Source: Pigoraptor vietnamica (Eukaryota; Opisthokonta; Filasterea). From it: DNA of 26,363 bases. A model generated the notes under the pieces. That model made no database searches and was not told where the DNA came from. It was given only the letters and a program-made list of their open reading frames with translations. This document shows, piece by piece, positions 10,961 through 21,322 of this stretch. Positions within the stretch are counted from its first letter, which is position 1. Every line of letters starts with the position of its first letter. The translations under genes and the position numbers were made by a program. The DNA is taken from contig CALSCQ010002454.1 of assembly GCA_943704525.1 (NCBI GenBank), positions 1-26,363 of the forward strand, read 5' to 3'.

Positions 10961-11167
10961 TTTGGGAGTGTGCGCTCACTCGCTCCTTCCTTCTTCCGTT
11001 ACTCTCTCTTGTGGGCTCCCAACTGGCAAACAGGGCACCCGAGACAGACAAGTGTGTCCCACTATTGATAAGATTACACTAAAGTTGCTTCCTCAGACCA
11101 ACAGACTCATGTATACAGAGAAAGAGCACACACATAGAGGCAGCTCAACAAGCACAGCGCTCGCACG

Positions 11168-11202
<35 letters not shown>

Positions 11203-11474
11203 GCGAGCGCAGGGACGTTGCAGCACACTCTTGTGTGTGTGGGTGATGGCACTGATGTCCAGCGATCATCAGTGGTCACGTGATGTCCGCAATCGGCACG
11301 TGTTGACACCTCGCACGAACCGCACGCGCTCACACACAACGCACACGCACGCAGCTCTCCCGAAGGCAGTGGCTCGTTCGAGTACTTGAAGAACGTGCGT
11401 GTACACCGTTGTCCTCTTCCCGTTCGCTGTCGCTTTCTGAGTGGTTGTGTGTGGGACTTTCAATCGACAGCAGC
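10961..11474. promoter_or_regulatory. Bidirectional promoter region shared by OTC and ARG5,6
   Basis: 514 bases between two outward start codons must hold both promoters and both 5' leaders. Visible words: TGATAAG at 11066-11072, fitting the HGATAR site of GATA factors; a CA microsatellite at 11172-11200; palindromic TCACGTGA at 11276-11283 and a second CACGTG at about 11297, the class of E-box bound by bHLH factors such as Cbf1 or the TFEB/MITF group. No TATA box is obvious. CACGTG is frequent throughout this window, so the E-boxes alone are weak evidence. Confidence 0.5.
11172..11200. repeat. (CA)n microsatellite in the OTC/ARG5,6 promoter
   Basis: About 29 bases of pure CA, roughly midway between the two divergent start codons. 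Length changes here would alter promoter spacing for both genes. Confidence 0.95.
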
Positions 11475-11579
11475 ATGCTGCGCGTCGCGCGTGCTCGCCT
11501 TCCCCTGGCGACATGCGCCCGTCCGCGCTTGGCGATCAATGCCCGCGCTGCATACTCGGCCAGTGCGGGTCCGATTGAC

Positions 11580-11678
<99 letters not shown>

Positions 11679-13361
11679 GTGCATGCACGCCTCGTGTGAG
11701 GCTGTTGATGCACTACATGTTGTAATACATTGCTCGTGCAGGCGACACTCGCCCGCGTCGTCGGCGCTGTGACGAGCCGCCGCGACGTCGAGTATTTCAA
11801 CCACCTCTTCGGGCGCGATCACTCGGTGCGTGCATGCTAGTGCGTGTGTTTGTGTGTGCGTGTGCGTGTGCGTGTGCGTGAGCGTGTGCGTGCATGGTCA
11901 CCTATTTGTGTGCATGTGTGTGCGCGTGCGTGTATGTTTTCATGTGCAATTTGTGTATGCGTGTGCGTGCATGCTCCTAGTGCGCGTGTTTGTGTGTGCG
12001 CGTGCGTGTATGTTTTCCCGTGCAATTTTGTGTATGCGTGTGCGTGTATGTTTAGTGTGCTTCAGTGTGCGTGCACATGTGTTTCAGTGTGCGTGCGCGT
12101 GCGTGTGGACTCGCCAGTTGCGCTGGCTTGCATCCTGTCTCACGAGTCAATTGCACTGCAGTCCCGCCATGTCGCTGTCGTGAAGGTCGGCGGTGCAATT
12201 ATTGAGGAGGAACTCGACGTCCTCGCCGATTCGCTCCTCACCCTCTTGCGCGTGGGAATGGCACCTGTCGTCGTGCACGGCGGCGGTCCACAGGTGCGTA
12301 GCTCGCTGCCTATGTTTCATGAATGTTGGCGTACCAGAGGAGAGAGAGAGAGTGTGTGTGTGTGTGTGTGCGTGAATGTGGAATGCCATTTTTAAAAAAA
12401 AAAAAAAGTGCGTGCAAGTTTGCTGTTTCTGCAGCGCGACGTCTCACGCCGCTCTCTTCCCCATGCCGTGCAGCTGAACAAGGTGCTTGAGGCCGCGGGT
12501 ATTGAGCCAGAGTACATTGACGGAATGCGCGTCACAGACAAGGCCACGCTCGAAACCGCGCAGAAGGTGTGCGACGCGAACCCACCAGCACTCCGTGGTC
12601 AATAACTCCCTCCTGTTTCGCTTCCCCCTTCCACATCTCATTACTGGCGGTTCTGCGCATTTATGTTCACGTCTCGTCACTCTCTCACTCTCGCACATGA
12701 CGCACACTTTCAGCCGCCGTCAGTTTTCTGTGTGTGGTCGCACATTTATGTCTTCGTACAGTACGTTCCGCACACACACACACACGTGTCGATGCATTGG
12801 ATGCTCACGTCACATGTCGTCGTTTCACAGGTCTTCCAGGGTGAGAATGAGAAGCTCACCGCCGCACTCTGTGCTCGTGGCATCACAGCGGTGCCGTTCC
12901 TCGAGGGCGTCGTGCAGGCGAGTGCTCCGTCTCTCCCCTGCGCAGGTCTCCCCCTGCGCAACCTGCGCATGCCACGCATTCAGACGTACCTAATCCCACG
13001 TTCAACGCTCGCCATTCTTGGCATCCATCAGCCACTCACAATATCACGTGCGCTCACTCCATCTCTCCACGCATGCGCAGGCGAAGCTCCTGGACTTTAG
13101 CAAGTGGAAGTTCGTGGGCAAGCCGACGGGCGCCAAGGTCGATGGCGTGAACAAGATCGTCGCTTCCGGCGGAATTCCCGTCATTAGTAGCCTTGCGCAG
13201 GACGAGACGAGCGGCCAGACGCTCAACGTCAATGCCGACACGGCAGCGTGCGAGCTTGCGCGCGCCGTTCGTCCCCTCAAGACGGTGTTTTTGAACTCGA
13301 CGGGAGGCATTCTGCACGGCGTAACGAAGGAGCGCATTCCGGTCATCGACGTGGTAAGTGG

Positions 13362-13410
<49 letters not shown>

Positions 13411-16400
13411 ACTGCAGTTAAATTTGCCCATTCGATGAGCGTCCTTACACATAGACATGCACACGCATAAGCCTATCTATCGCCTCACTCTATCCTCCAT
13501 TCCCCCCTGCGCCACACAGGAGAACGAGTACGATGCTCTGCTGAAGCAGCCGTGGGTCAAGTACGGCACTCGCCTCAAGATTGTCGAAATCCGCGACCTC
13601 CTCTTCTCGCTGCCGAACCGCGCTGCGACGGTCACCATCACGTCGACCAAGCAGCTCCTCCCCGCCCTGCTCTACGGGAGCAGCGCCGACGGGACGAAGA
13701 TGAAGCGCGGCTACAAGTGCGTTGTGTCGGCTGTGTGTCTGCGTGCCTGTGTGTCGATGTGTGTGGTACTGTTTGTCATGTGTCCGTGTGTGTGGGAAAG
13801 CTCACCGTTGTCGCGCTGCAGGATTGGCCATCACGTGACCATGCAGAGCGTCAACCAGGCGCGCGCGGCGGCCCTTCTCGCTGCGGCGAACCCGAAGATG
13901 GGCGAGACGACGGCACGTGACCGCATCTCGCAGCTGGCGCAGTCGTCGAACGTGCACGGGGTGGGTGTCTGTGTGACAGTTCGAATAGAATCACGTGCGC
14001 ACAGCCAACGCACGCGCGTGTGCATGAATGTGCAAGCGCTGTGCTGGACACTCAGGGCTATTCTATAGCCCACGAGAGATGTCCAATGGCCTTCGTTGTT
14101 CTAAATACGGTGCGTTCACCTCCGTGCAGGTGTTTGCGGACGACGACTACAACTGCCTCGCCGTCGTATCCATTCCCGGCACAGGCCAGCGCCCCGTCCT
14201 CGAGGAGTTTGCCGTGTCGAGCGAGGCGCGCGTGTCGGGCTCCGAGGACCAGCTCTGGGACCGCGTGCGACAGACGTACGTCGACCTGCAGTGGTCTGTC
14301 CCCGCGACGGCGTCGGACGACACGATTGCGTGGAACCTGCAGCGTGCGAAGGGGAGCGTGCGGGACGAGGCCAAGGGCGCCATTCGCTTCTGGTACGAGA
14401 CGGCCGGGCAGACGGAGACGGGTCCCGCGAAGGCAGCTGCGCGCGCCCACGCGGCGTCGGGCACTGAGCCCGGCTCTGGGGTGACGTCCATTGCATCGAC
14501 GGCGGCGGCGGCGGCTGCTGCTGCGTCGTCGGCGACGAAGAACGAGCGCAAGTTTTCGACGTTCACTTCGTCTCTGTTTCACTCGCGCGGCTACGCCACG
14601 TCGGCCGCCGGTGGCAAGAAGTACGGCATCGGAATTGTGGGGGCGCGCGGTTACGTCGGAACGGAATTGATGAAGTTGATTGCGGGACACTCGTCGTTTG
14701 AGATTGTGTGCGTTGGGTCGAGGGCGAACGAGGGCGCGCGCATCGCGGACAATGTGCCGGGGCTTTCGTCGGACGTCCGGTGAGAGGAGATGGTCCAAGA
14801 GTGTGCATGCCTGAGTGAAGATGTGAATGGTGTGCTTTCTTTGTGTGTGAGTATTTGGATGGTCGCACCTCTCGTTAAGCTGACTCTGCGTGGAATACTT
14901 GCTGAATTCATCCTCCTTTCTTCGCTCTTTGCGCCAGGTATACGAACATCACCGCTGCCGACATTGAGAACTACAAGGGCGTCGATTGCTGGGTGCTCGC
15001 CCTCCCGAACGGTCTTGCGGCCCCTTATGTGGAGGCATGTGGCGCGCGCGTGTGTGTGTGCGTGTGCGTGTATGTGCGCGTGTGTGTGTGTGCGTGTGTG
15101 CGTGTGTGTGTGTGTGCGTGTGCGTGTGTGTGCTGCGTGCGCGCATATGCCCGCTCTTGTTGCTGTTGTGTTGTGTGTGTGCGCCCGTGTGCATGGACCG
15201 GTTTCATCGGTGTGTGGTGTGTTTACGCGTGTGTGTGTGTGATGACGTTTGTAAATGACGTCCTTTTCGTCGCAGGCCATCAAGAAGGCGGGCTCTGGCA
15301 AGCGCACAGTGACTGTCGACCTGTCAGGCGATCACCGGTGCGTCACGTGATTCGTCTCAGTGCACGCATACGCATAATTGTCCGCGCATTCCTTCACTTG
15401 TCCACGTAATGCGTTAGTTGTCGTGTTGCTGCGCTGTTCTCACCTTTTACTCCTCTTGCTTCGCCCCTCAGTTTCGACAACGACTGGCAGTACGGTCTCC
15501 CGGAGCGCTTCCGCAACGACATTCGCCGCGCGCGCTTCATCTCCAACCCCGGATGTTACGCGTCTGGCGCCCAGTTTGGGCTCCTCCCCGTGCTCGAGCA
15601 CATTGGCGGCGCGCCCTCCATCTTCGGCGTGTCGGGTTATAGCGGCGCAGGCACCACGCCCAGCCCCAAGAACGACCCCAAGTACCTCGCGGACAACCTG
15701 GTGCCCTACTCGCTCACAGGACACCTGCACGAGCGCGAAGTGTCGCGCCAGCTGGGCCGACAGGTGGGAGTCTTTGTTGGAGATGTTCGTGCGTGTGTAT
15801 GTCGTTCGTTTTCTCTCGCGTGGGCGTGTTGCGTATCTCGGTGCCAGAGTTCTCTACACATGCACTACACATGCGCTCACTCTTCTTATGTCTTTCGCAG
15901 GTCCACTTTATGCCGCACGTGGCGCCCTTCTTCCAGGGCATCTCCCTCACGATCTCAGTGCCCCTTGCGACGCGGTTGACCGCTCAGCAGGCCCTCGAAA
16001 AGTAGGTTTTCCGTGCGACCCTCAATTGTCATCCACATCGCGATAGTCAGTGATGCACTTTCGTGCACATGACACCAGCGATATCTAGCTTTCTCCTAAG
16101 CTCTAATGGCTGTGATTGTACATATCGACGACACTGTGCGGGCCTCCCCTCCTCCGTCTCACGCACGCACGTGTGCACGTTCACTTTGTACTGCTGTGAT
16201 TGCACACATTGCTCTCCCCCCCCCCCAACCACCACCACCACCTCCTCCTCCTCCTCCCCCACTACCCACCACGCACCCGCACACGCGCAGGTTCACATCG
16301 TACTACGCCTCGGAGCCCCTCATTCGCGTGCAGAAGGACATTCCCGTAGTCAAGGACATCTCCAGGAAGCATCACGTGACGATCGGTGGCTTTTCGGCGT

Positions 16401-16721
16401 CGGACGAGGGCCAGAACAGGCTTGTGCTCGTGTCGACCATCGACAACCTCCTCAAGGGCGCCGCGACGCAGGCGCTGCAGGTGGGGCTTCTGCTTTGTCG
16501 GTCTTGTCGAATTTGTTTTGCGTGGCCTTCTGTCAAATTTGAATAGAGTTTCTGTAGCTGTGATGGCGCATTTGTAGTGGTGTGATGTCGTGTATTCCTT
16601 TTTTTTCGCTTTTCATTCTTTCTCTCGCGTGTACTTACTCCCCGTGCGCCTTCAGAACATGAACCTCGCACTGGGCATCGATGAACTCGAGGGCATCAAG
16701 CAGTTTGTGACGCCGAAATGA
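11475..16721 (+). CDS. ARG5,6: ARG5,6: acetylglutamate kinase / N-acetyl-gamma-glutamyl-phosphate reductase fusion, mitochondrial
   Basis: Second and third steps of arginine synthesis on one polyprotein. Fifteen exons: 11475-11582, 11742-11825, 12162-12293, 12474-12566, 12831-12917, 13081-13353, 13520-13716, 13822-13960, 14130-14779, 14938-15034, 15276-15337, 15472-15763, 15901-16001, 16291-16480, 16656-16721; 856 aa (yeast protein is about 860). Order: Arg-rich presequence (1-30); amino-acid kinase domain with V71-K72-V-G-G-A and V-V-V-H-G-G-G-P-Q108; the fungal-type extra NAT-like (DUF619) domain, about 340-465; a linker with an Ala run; an internal presequence-like stretch (511-533, S/T/F/R-rich); and reductase from K534 with G-I-V-G-A-R-G-Y-V-G and catalytic C669 in S-N-P-G-C-Y. 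In yeast such a protein is cut in mitochondria between the two enzymes. Introns after exons 5 and 10 use GC donors. First ATG in frame chosen. Confidence 0.97.
11583..11673. repeat. (GT)n microsatellite forming the splice donor of ARG5,6 intron 1
   Basis: About 45 GT units. Exon 1 ends A-G-G at 11582 and the intron begins with the first GT of the tract, so the donor itself is microsatellite sequence. Expansion or contraction leaves the junction intact. Confidence 0.95.
11916..12050. repeat. 76-base tandem duplication in ARG5,6 intron 2
   Basis: GT-rich units start at 11916 and 11992; each contains GTGCGTGTATGTTTT followed by GTGCAATTT(T)GTGTATGCG. The intron runs from 11826 to 12161 and is GT-rich throughout its first 280 bases. 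Confidence 0.75.
12918..13080 (+). other. GC-AG intron (intron 5 of ARG5,6)
   Basis: The donor is CAG|GCGAGT. The flanking exons join as G-V-V-Q|A-K-L-L-D in phase 0, which aligns without gaps to the yeast kinase segment. No GT within reach gives phase 0, so a GC donor is required for an intact kinase. Confidence 0.85.
13363..13407. repeat. (GT)n microsatellite just inside ARG5,6 intron 6
   Basis: The donor GTAAGT is at 13354 and the pure GT tract starts nine bases later. Confidence 0.95.
15035..15275 (+). other. GC-AG intron (intron 10 of ARG5,6), GT-rich
   Basis: The donor GAG|GCATGT joins P-Y-V-E|A-I-K-K, matching the reductase family with no insertion. A GT donor 15 bases downstream, at the start of a GT-rich tract (about 15050-15133), would also be in frame but would insert five residues (A-C-G-A-R), so the GC choice is favoured, not proven. 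Confidence 0.65.
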
Positions 16722-17093
16722 GAGTGCGGCGACAATTGCGGACAATACAATTGTGCAGTCTCACTGTCTCGCTCTCGATGTTGAGGTCAAAGGCGAGGCG
16801 GTACGGAGCGCGAGCAGATGAAACCCACTGCCGCGAGACAAGAACAACACTGTTGTGGCTGGACCCGATTGCATGCCATTTTTGTGTGTGGATTTCAATT
16901 TCTGCCGACCGCACACAGTTCAACAGTCCAGCGTGAGCGCCCTTTAGAGGATTGGGTTTATCGCCCACACATTCTACTTTGCGGGTTAGTCGCCGTTCCC
17001 ATGAGCGCAAAGTTCAAATAGCTTGCTGCAAAAACGACCGCCGACGACATTTACTGGGCGTCGCCAGCCAACAAAGGAACTGCGCAACATGGC
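16722..17093. other. Convergent intergenic region between ARG5,6 and ARG8
   Basis: 372 bases holding the two 3' ends. No open frame or repeat of note. A short hairpin-capable word ACAATTG...CAATTGT occurs at about 16732-16755. Confidence 0.5.
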
Positions 17094-20000
17094 TCAGTTC
17101 GAGCTCTCCTTCTTCTTCTTCTCCACGGCGGCGTCGAGGCTCTCGCCAATCACCTTGACGGCGGCATCGATGTGCGCGCGCTCCACGATAAGGGGCGGGA
17201 GAAGGCGCAGCACCTGCTTGCCGCTCGTAATGACAATAACACCCCTGGAAGCAAACAAGCGGAAATGAGTGGAAATTAAATGTGCCAAAGGCGTCACAGC
17301 GAGTGCATACACGAACACTGTGCATGTTGCAAATAAAAGTAAGTCAAGACAGCCACGGGCAAGCCCGTGCCCCCAGCATTAACAGTAACACGTAACGGCA
17401 TACACTTGTGAGGCCATTTCAACACACACGATGGCCATCGCACACTTTTGTTTGACAGTACACGCACCTGTCGAAGCACGGCGCAGTGACGTCCGCCGCG
17501 GCGACGCCCGGGAACAGCTCGACGCCCACCATCAGCCCAAAGCCACGCACTTCCTTGATGTGGTCGGGGCGGCGCTTCTGCAGATCGACGAGACGATCGC
17601 GAAGGTACTCGCCCGAATCGCGCACCTGCGCGTGAGATAAGAGGGCAGCGATGGTTTATAGATGAACAGCCAACACAGCACGACCACAAAACTCAAACCG
17701 ACTTTCGACGTGCAACGCCTCGCTGCTTACAGAACGAGATATGCAAACAACGAGGTAATGCGCCTCGAAAGAACCGAGCTGAATGACGGGTGCGCGCATT
17801 GCAATCAACATCACCCCCATCACAACACACAACTGTACACATATGCATCTGAAAGTATTGCGCTTGCCTTCTGGAGGAATGCGGGGTGCGAAATCTTGCC
17901 GAGGACGACCTGCGCTGCACGGCACACAAGAGGGCCACCGGAGAAGGTGGAACCGTGCTCGCCCGCCTTCATCACGTCGCTGACGGCCTGAGAATGAGGA
18001 CGAATGGAAGGGGTGTGAGTGGGTGTGCGGTAGGTTTTGAGTATGAGGACGAATGGAAGGTGTGTGAGTGTGCGGTAGGTTGTGAGTATGAGGACGAATG
18101 GAAAGGGTCGTGTGCGGTAGGTTTTGAAGGCGAACGAAAGAGGTACGAGTGTCGGCTCCATACGCAATCGTGCAATTTTGAATATCAGACACAGATGCCG
18201 TAAAAGACGCGCATGCACGAACAAACCACTGACAATAACGAGTGCGCGTGTCCTTCACATTCACATTGTGCCCTCCGACTCACGAATCGCGCACACCGCA
18301 CACACAGAAGAGGTTTACGCACCTGCGTCATCAGAATAGCGCCAATGGGGAGCCCGCCCGCGAGTGGCTTTGCAAGCGTCATGACGTCGGGCTTCACGTT
18401 GAACGAGGGGTGCTCGTGCGCCCACAAGTACCCGGTGCGGCCGAGTCCACACTGCAGCACGCGTGAGTGCAGATCGAGCGTGAGTTATGTACCACAGGAA
18501 TTTTCTGACGTTTGACGAGTGACATGCAACGTCTTCCCGCCTAACAAGAGACACGGCGCGAACCGCGCGCACGCCGCACCTGCACTTCGTCAAAAACGAG
18601 AATGGCGCCGTTCTCCGTGCACTTGGCGCGAAGCTTCTGCAGGAATTCCTTCTTCGCGGGGTTGATGCCGCCCTCGCCCTGGATGGGCTCCACAAACACG
18701 CCGCACACGTTCTTTCCCACGACGTCCAGCGCGGAGAGGTCGTTGTACGTGGCCTGCACGATGCCGGGGACATGCGGCGCGAAGGGGTTCTACGCGTACA
18801 GTGTGGGTGAGTGACGACACGGACGATAAATACAGTGTAACGTGTTAAGGGCAGGATTAATGACCGTTCACGAACGGCAGCGCGCATTCGGGATTCGTAT
18901 GAATTCTGCCTTCTCCACGGGTCAATTTCACGTCTTGCGCGGACACGAAAACCGGCGCAACTCATCCCCACTTCACTCTGCAGTCGCAGAGGGCATTGTC
19001 CCACCTGGTACGTGGGGTTGTGGGTGGCTGCCAGCGCACCCATCGTGCGCCCGTGGAAACCGGAGGAAAAGCTCACAATCTGGGATTTAACAGCAAACAA
19101 TGTGCTTAGCAAGTCATACCGGCGCAACGGGCCATACGCACGCATCATGCACGTGTCCAACACTGGCAGGGAACATAGACTAACAATCACAGTGGGCATA
19201 ATGAGCCTACAGATATGTATAGTATTGAGTCAGTGTGGGTGTGTGGTGTGTGCGTGTGCGCGTCTAATAAGTGTGCTCACCACGTGCTTTGCGCCGCTGG
19301 GGTCCTTCGTGAGGCCCCACTTGCGGCAGAATTTGATAGCGCCCTCATTCGCCTCGGTGCCGCTGTTGGAGAAGAACACCTGCGATGCGGACGCAGGGAT
19401 GTCGGATCAGCTTGATTCATGGACGCGTGTCCATCGACTTCACGATATGGACGCAGAGACAATGGGACTGAGTTGTTGGAACCCACCATTAAATACCACA
19501 AGCAAGAAAATAAAAAAATAAAAAAGGAAGGGTGAAGGAGCACGCACCTTGTCGGCAAAGGAAAGTTCCACGAGCGACTTCGCGAGCTCGAGCGAGGGGA
19601 TCGAGTGGAAGAGGTTGCTCACGTGACACAGGGTGCGTGCCTGCTCGGCGACGGCCGCGGCCCAGTCGGGGTCCGAGTGGCCCAGCGCATTCACAGCAAT
19701 GCCCGACGAGAAATCGAGATACTCCTGCGTGGAACATGCACGCAGACACGAGGGAGCGACGTAAGACGCTGGACGGAACTGTGTTCGCTTGAGGGTCGGA
19801 TATGAATGAGTGCACACGGACGGTGGACGTAAGACACATCTGGACGAAACTGTGTGCGCTTGAGGGTCGGCGTATGGTAGAGGGCATACGAAGTGCGTTT
19901 GCACAGACATGACTCGTGCCTCTCCATTGAACGTGCCTTTCCCTCCGTGTCGTAGACATAGACACCCTTGCCGCGCACAAAGGCGAGATTTGGGCGGACG

Positions 20001-20346
20001 TATGTGGGCACAATGTACTTGTTGTAGGCCTCAGCGGCAGAAGCACCCGTCCATGACGACTGCTGACGCAGCGGCTGCGTGGTCAAATGAAGGTAAGGGA
20101 TGGTGTACAACACACGCACGGAGAAGACAATGTATTGTACGAAAATAGAGTTGATGAGAGAATGCAGTTAGTTCTTTTGATACACTTCACAAGAGATGCA
20201 CATTCGAGTCGCTTACCGCGGCGTGTGCAGAACGGACCGCAGTCGCGGCGCGGAAGGCGCTTGCAACTGCCCAAGGAATTGCGCCATTAGCCAGAGAGGA
20301 CGAGTGACAGCTCAAGTGACAGCAACCCACCTACGCGACGGAACAT
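17094..20346 (-). CDS. ARG8: Acetylornithine aminotransferase, mitochondrial
   Basis: PLP enzyme converting N-acetylglutamate semialdehyde to N-acetylornithine. Eleven exons in transcript order: 20346-20331, 20266-20217, 20074-19937, 19724-19548, 19379-19281, 19079-19005, 18789-18580, 18451-18323, 17987-17868, 17625-17468, 17244-17094; 440 aa (yeast Arg8 about 423). Exons 1-2 give [13 protein letters not shown], a clear mitochondrial presequence, joined across a 64-base intron with a CTAAT branch-like word; an ATG inside that intron (20288) was rejected because it ends in the wrong phase. Class-III features: [35 protein letters not shown], Schiff-base K283 in T-L-A-K-P-L-A-G-G, and G-S-T-F-S-G-G-P. 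Two introns (donors at 19936 and 17867) are GC-AG. Convergent with ARG5,6; divergent from the GATA gene. Confidence 0.95.
17626..17867 (-). other. GC-AG intron of ARG8 with an in-frame alternative GT donor
   Basis: The donor AAG|GCAAGC joins F-L-Q-K|V-R-D-S-G, which matches the family length. A GT donor (TAT|GTGTAC) 27 bases further in would also keep frame and add nine residues (A-S-A-I-L-S-D-A-Y). Either donor, or both, may be used; the family alignment favours GC. Confidence 0.65.
17995..18127. repeat. Minisatellite, three units of about 45 bases, in an ARG8 intron
   Basis: Units begin ATGAGGACGAATGGAA at 17995, 18043 and 18088 and end in TGTGCGGTAGGTT. The third is shortened. The array begins seven bases upstream (sense strand) of the acceptor for the exon at 17987. 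Confidence 0.92.
19725..19936 (-). other. GC-AG intron of ARG8 (after exon 3)
   Basis: The donor AAG|GCACGT joins E-G-K|E-Y-L-D-F in phase 0. No nearby GT gives the right phase. The intron contains a tandem duplication at 19759-19870. Confidence 0.83.
19759..19870. repeat. 68-base-period tandem duplication in an ARG8 intron
   Basis: Copies start at 19759 and 19827, each running ACGTAAGAC...CTGGACG...AACTGTGT-CGCTTGAGGGTCGG with a few substitutions and a three-base indel. Confidence 0.85.
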
Positions 20347-20771
20347 CACGCGCGCAGCACTTTCGTTCCAGGTGGTTCGGATGTCCTTTTATCCCTGCAG
20401 GCTCTGAGACTTTAGATGTCGGTCCCTGTGCGCGCGACGGTGTGTGTGTGTGTGACTGTGTGTGGGCGCAACCCTACTGATCACTGATCATCGCGCCGAA
20501 AAATAGGCGGGTGTTACAACAAATTGTTACTCATTCGCATCACGTGTTTCAGACACACCCCGGATATTCAGACGAACACCCCGTATGTGATCGATCAGCT
20601 GATTGCCTCGCGCCAAATTTATTTTTGGAATTGCATAATTGAGTCCGAACATTTTTTCATTTATTTTGTGCACTCTTATCTATGAGAAATGTATGAAATT
20701 ATCGTTTATTTCCGCCCCCATTTTGCAAAAGGCACGTCAGTGGATCGGTAATTGTGGGGTTGCCCAGCAGT

Positions 20772-20772
<1 letters not shown>

Positions 20773-20833
<61 letters not shown>
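20773..20833. repeat. (CT)n microsatellite
   Basis: About 30 uninterrupted CT units in the ARG8/GATA divergent region. Polypurine-polypyrimidine tracts of this length can form non-B DNA and often lie in promoters. Confidence 0.96.
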
Positions 20834-20835
<2 letters not shown>

Positions 20836-21084
20836 CTCTCGCATCCACCTGTCGATTGTCGTGTGTTGTGTGCGTCTGCGTGTGCGTCTACGTGTGTCTC
20901 TCTCTGTGTCTGTGCACGAGTCTTTTTGTGAAGGTGGTCGGCTGAATGTAACCCGCAACAATTTCCACACACACACAGCGCAAAAAACAAAACCCCATCT
21001 TTCTTCGGAGCGTGATGAGGAACTGCAGGAACCCATACAGCATGACTGGTGTGTGCGGGCGTCTATTTGTCTTATTACGTTATC

Positions 21085-21086
<2 letters not shown>

Positions 21087-21129
<43 letters not shown>
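21087..21129. repeat. (GT)n microsatellite
   Basis: About 21 GT units in the divergent region, immediately after a TTATCG word. Confidence 0.95.
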
Positions 21130-21131
<2 letters not shown>

Positions 21132-21322
21132 CTATGCGGCTTCGAGGAACTCAGGTCCGGACGCGTGTGGATGAAGCTGTGTGAGCGTCTGCGGCTTGTT
21201 GGGGCAGTTATTCATTCGTCGGCGTGCCTCTGTTTCCCTTACGCAGGGTCTTTTGATGCGATGCAACTATTAATGGTGTAATCGAGACACACAACACACA
21301 GAGGAACATAGTCGTCGCGAGA

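Noticed and set aside
14651-15307. 218-codon minus-strand open frame opposite ARG5,6
   Set aside because: Antisense of ARG5,6 exons plus His-Thr repeats from the GT-rich intron.
20083-20289. ARG8 start at the ATG at 20288
   Set aside because: That frame reaches the GTAAGC donor at 20216 in the wrong phase for the next exon. The upstream ATG at 20346 with a 64-base intron gives the right phase and a typical presequence.
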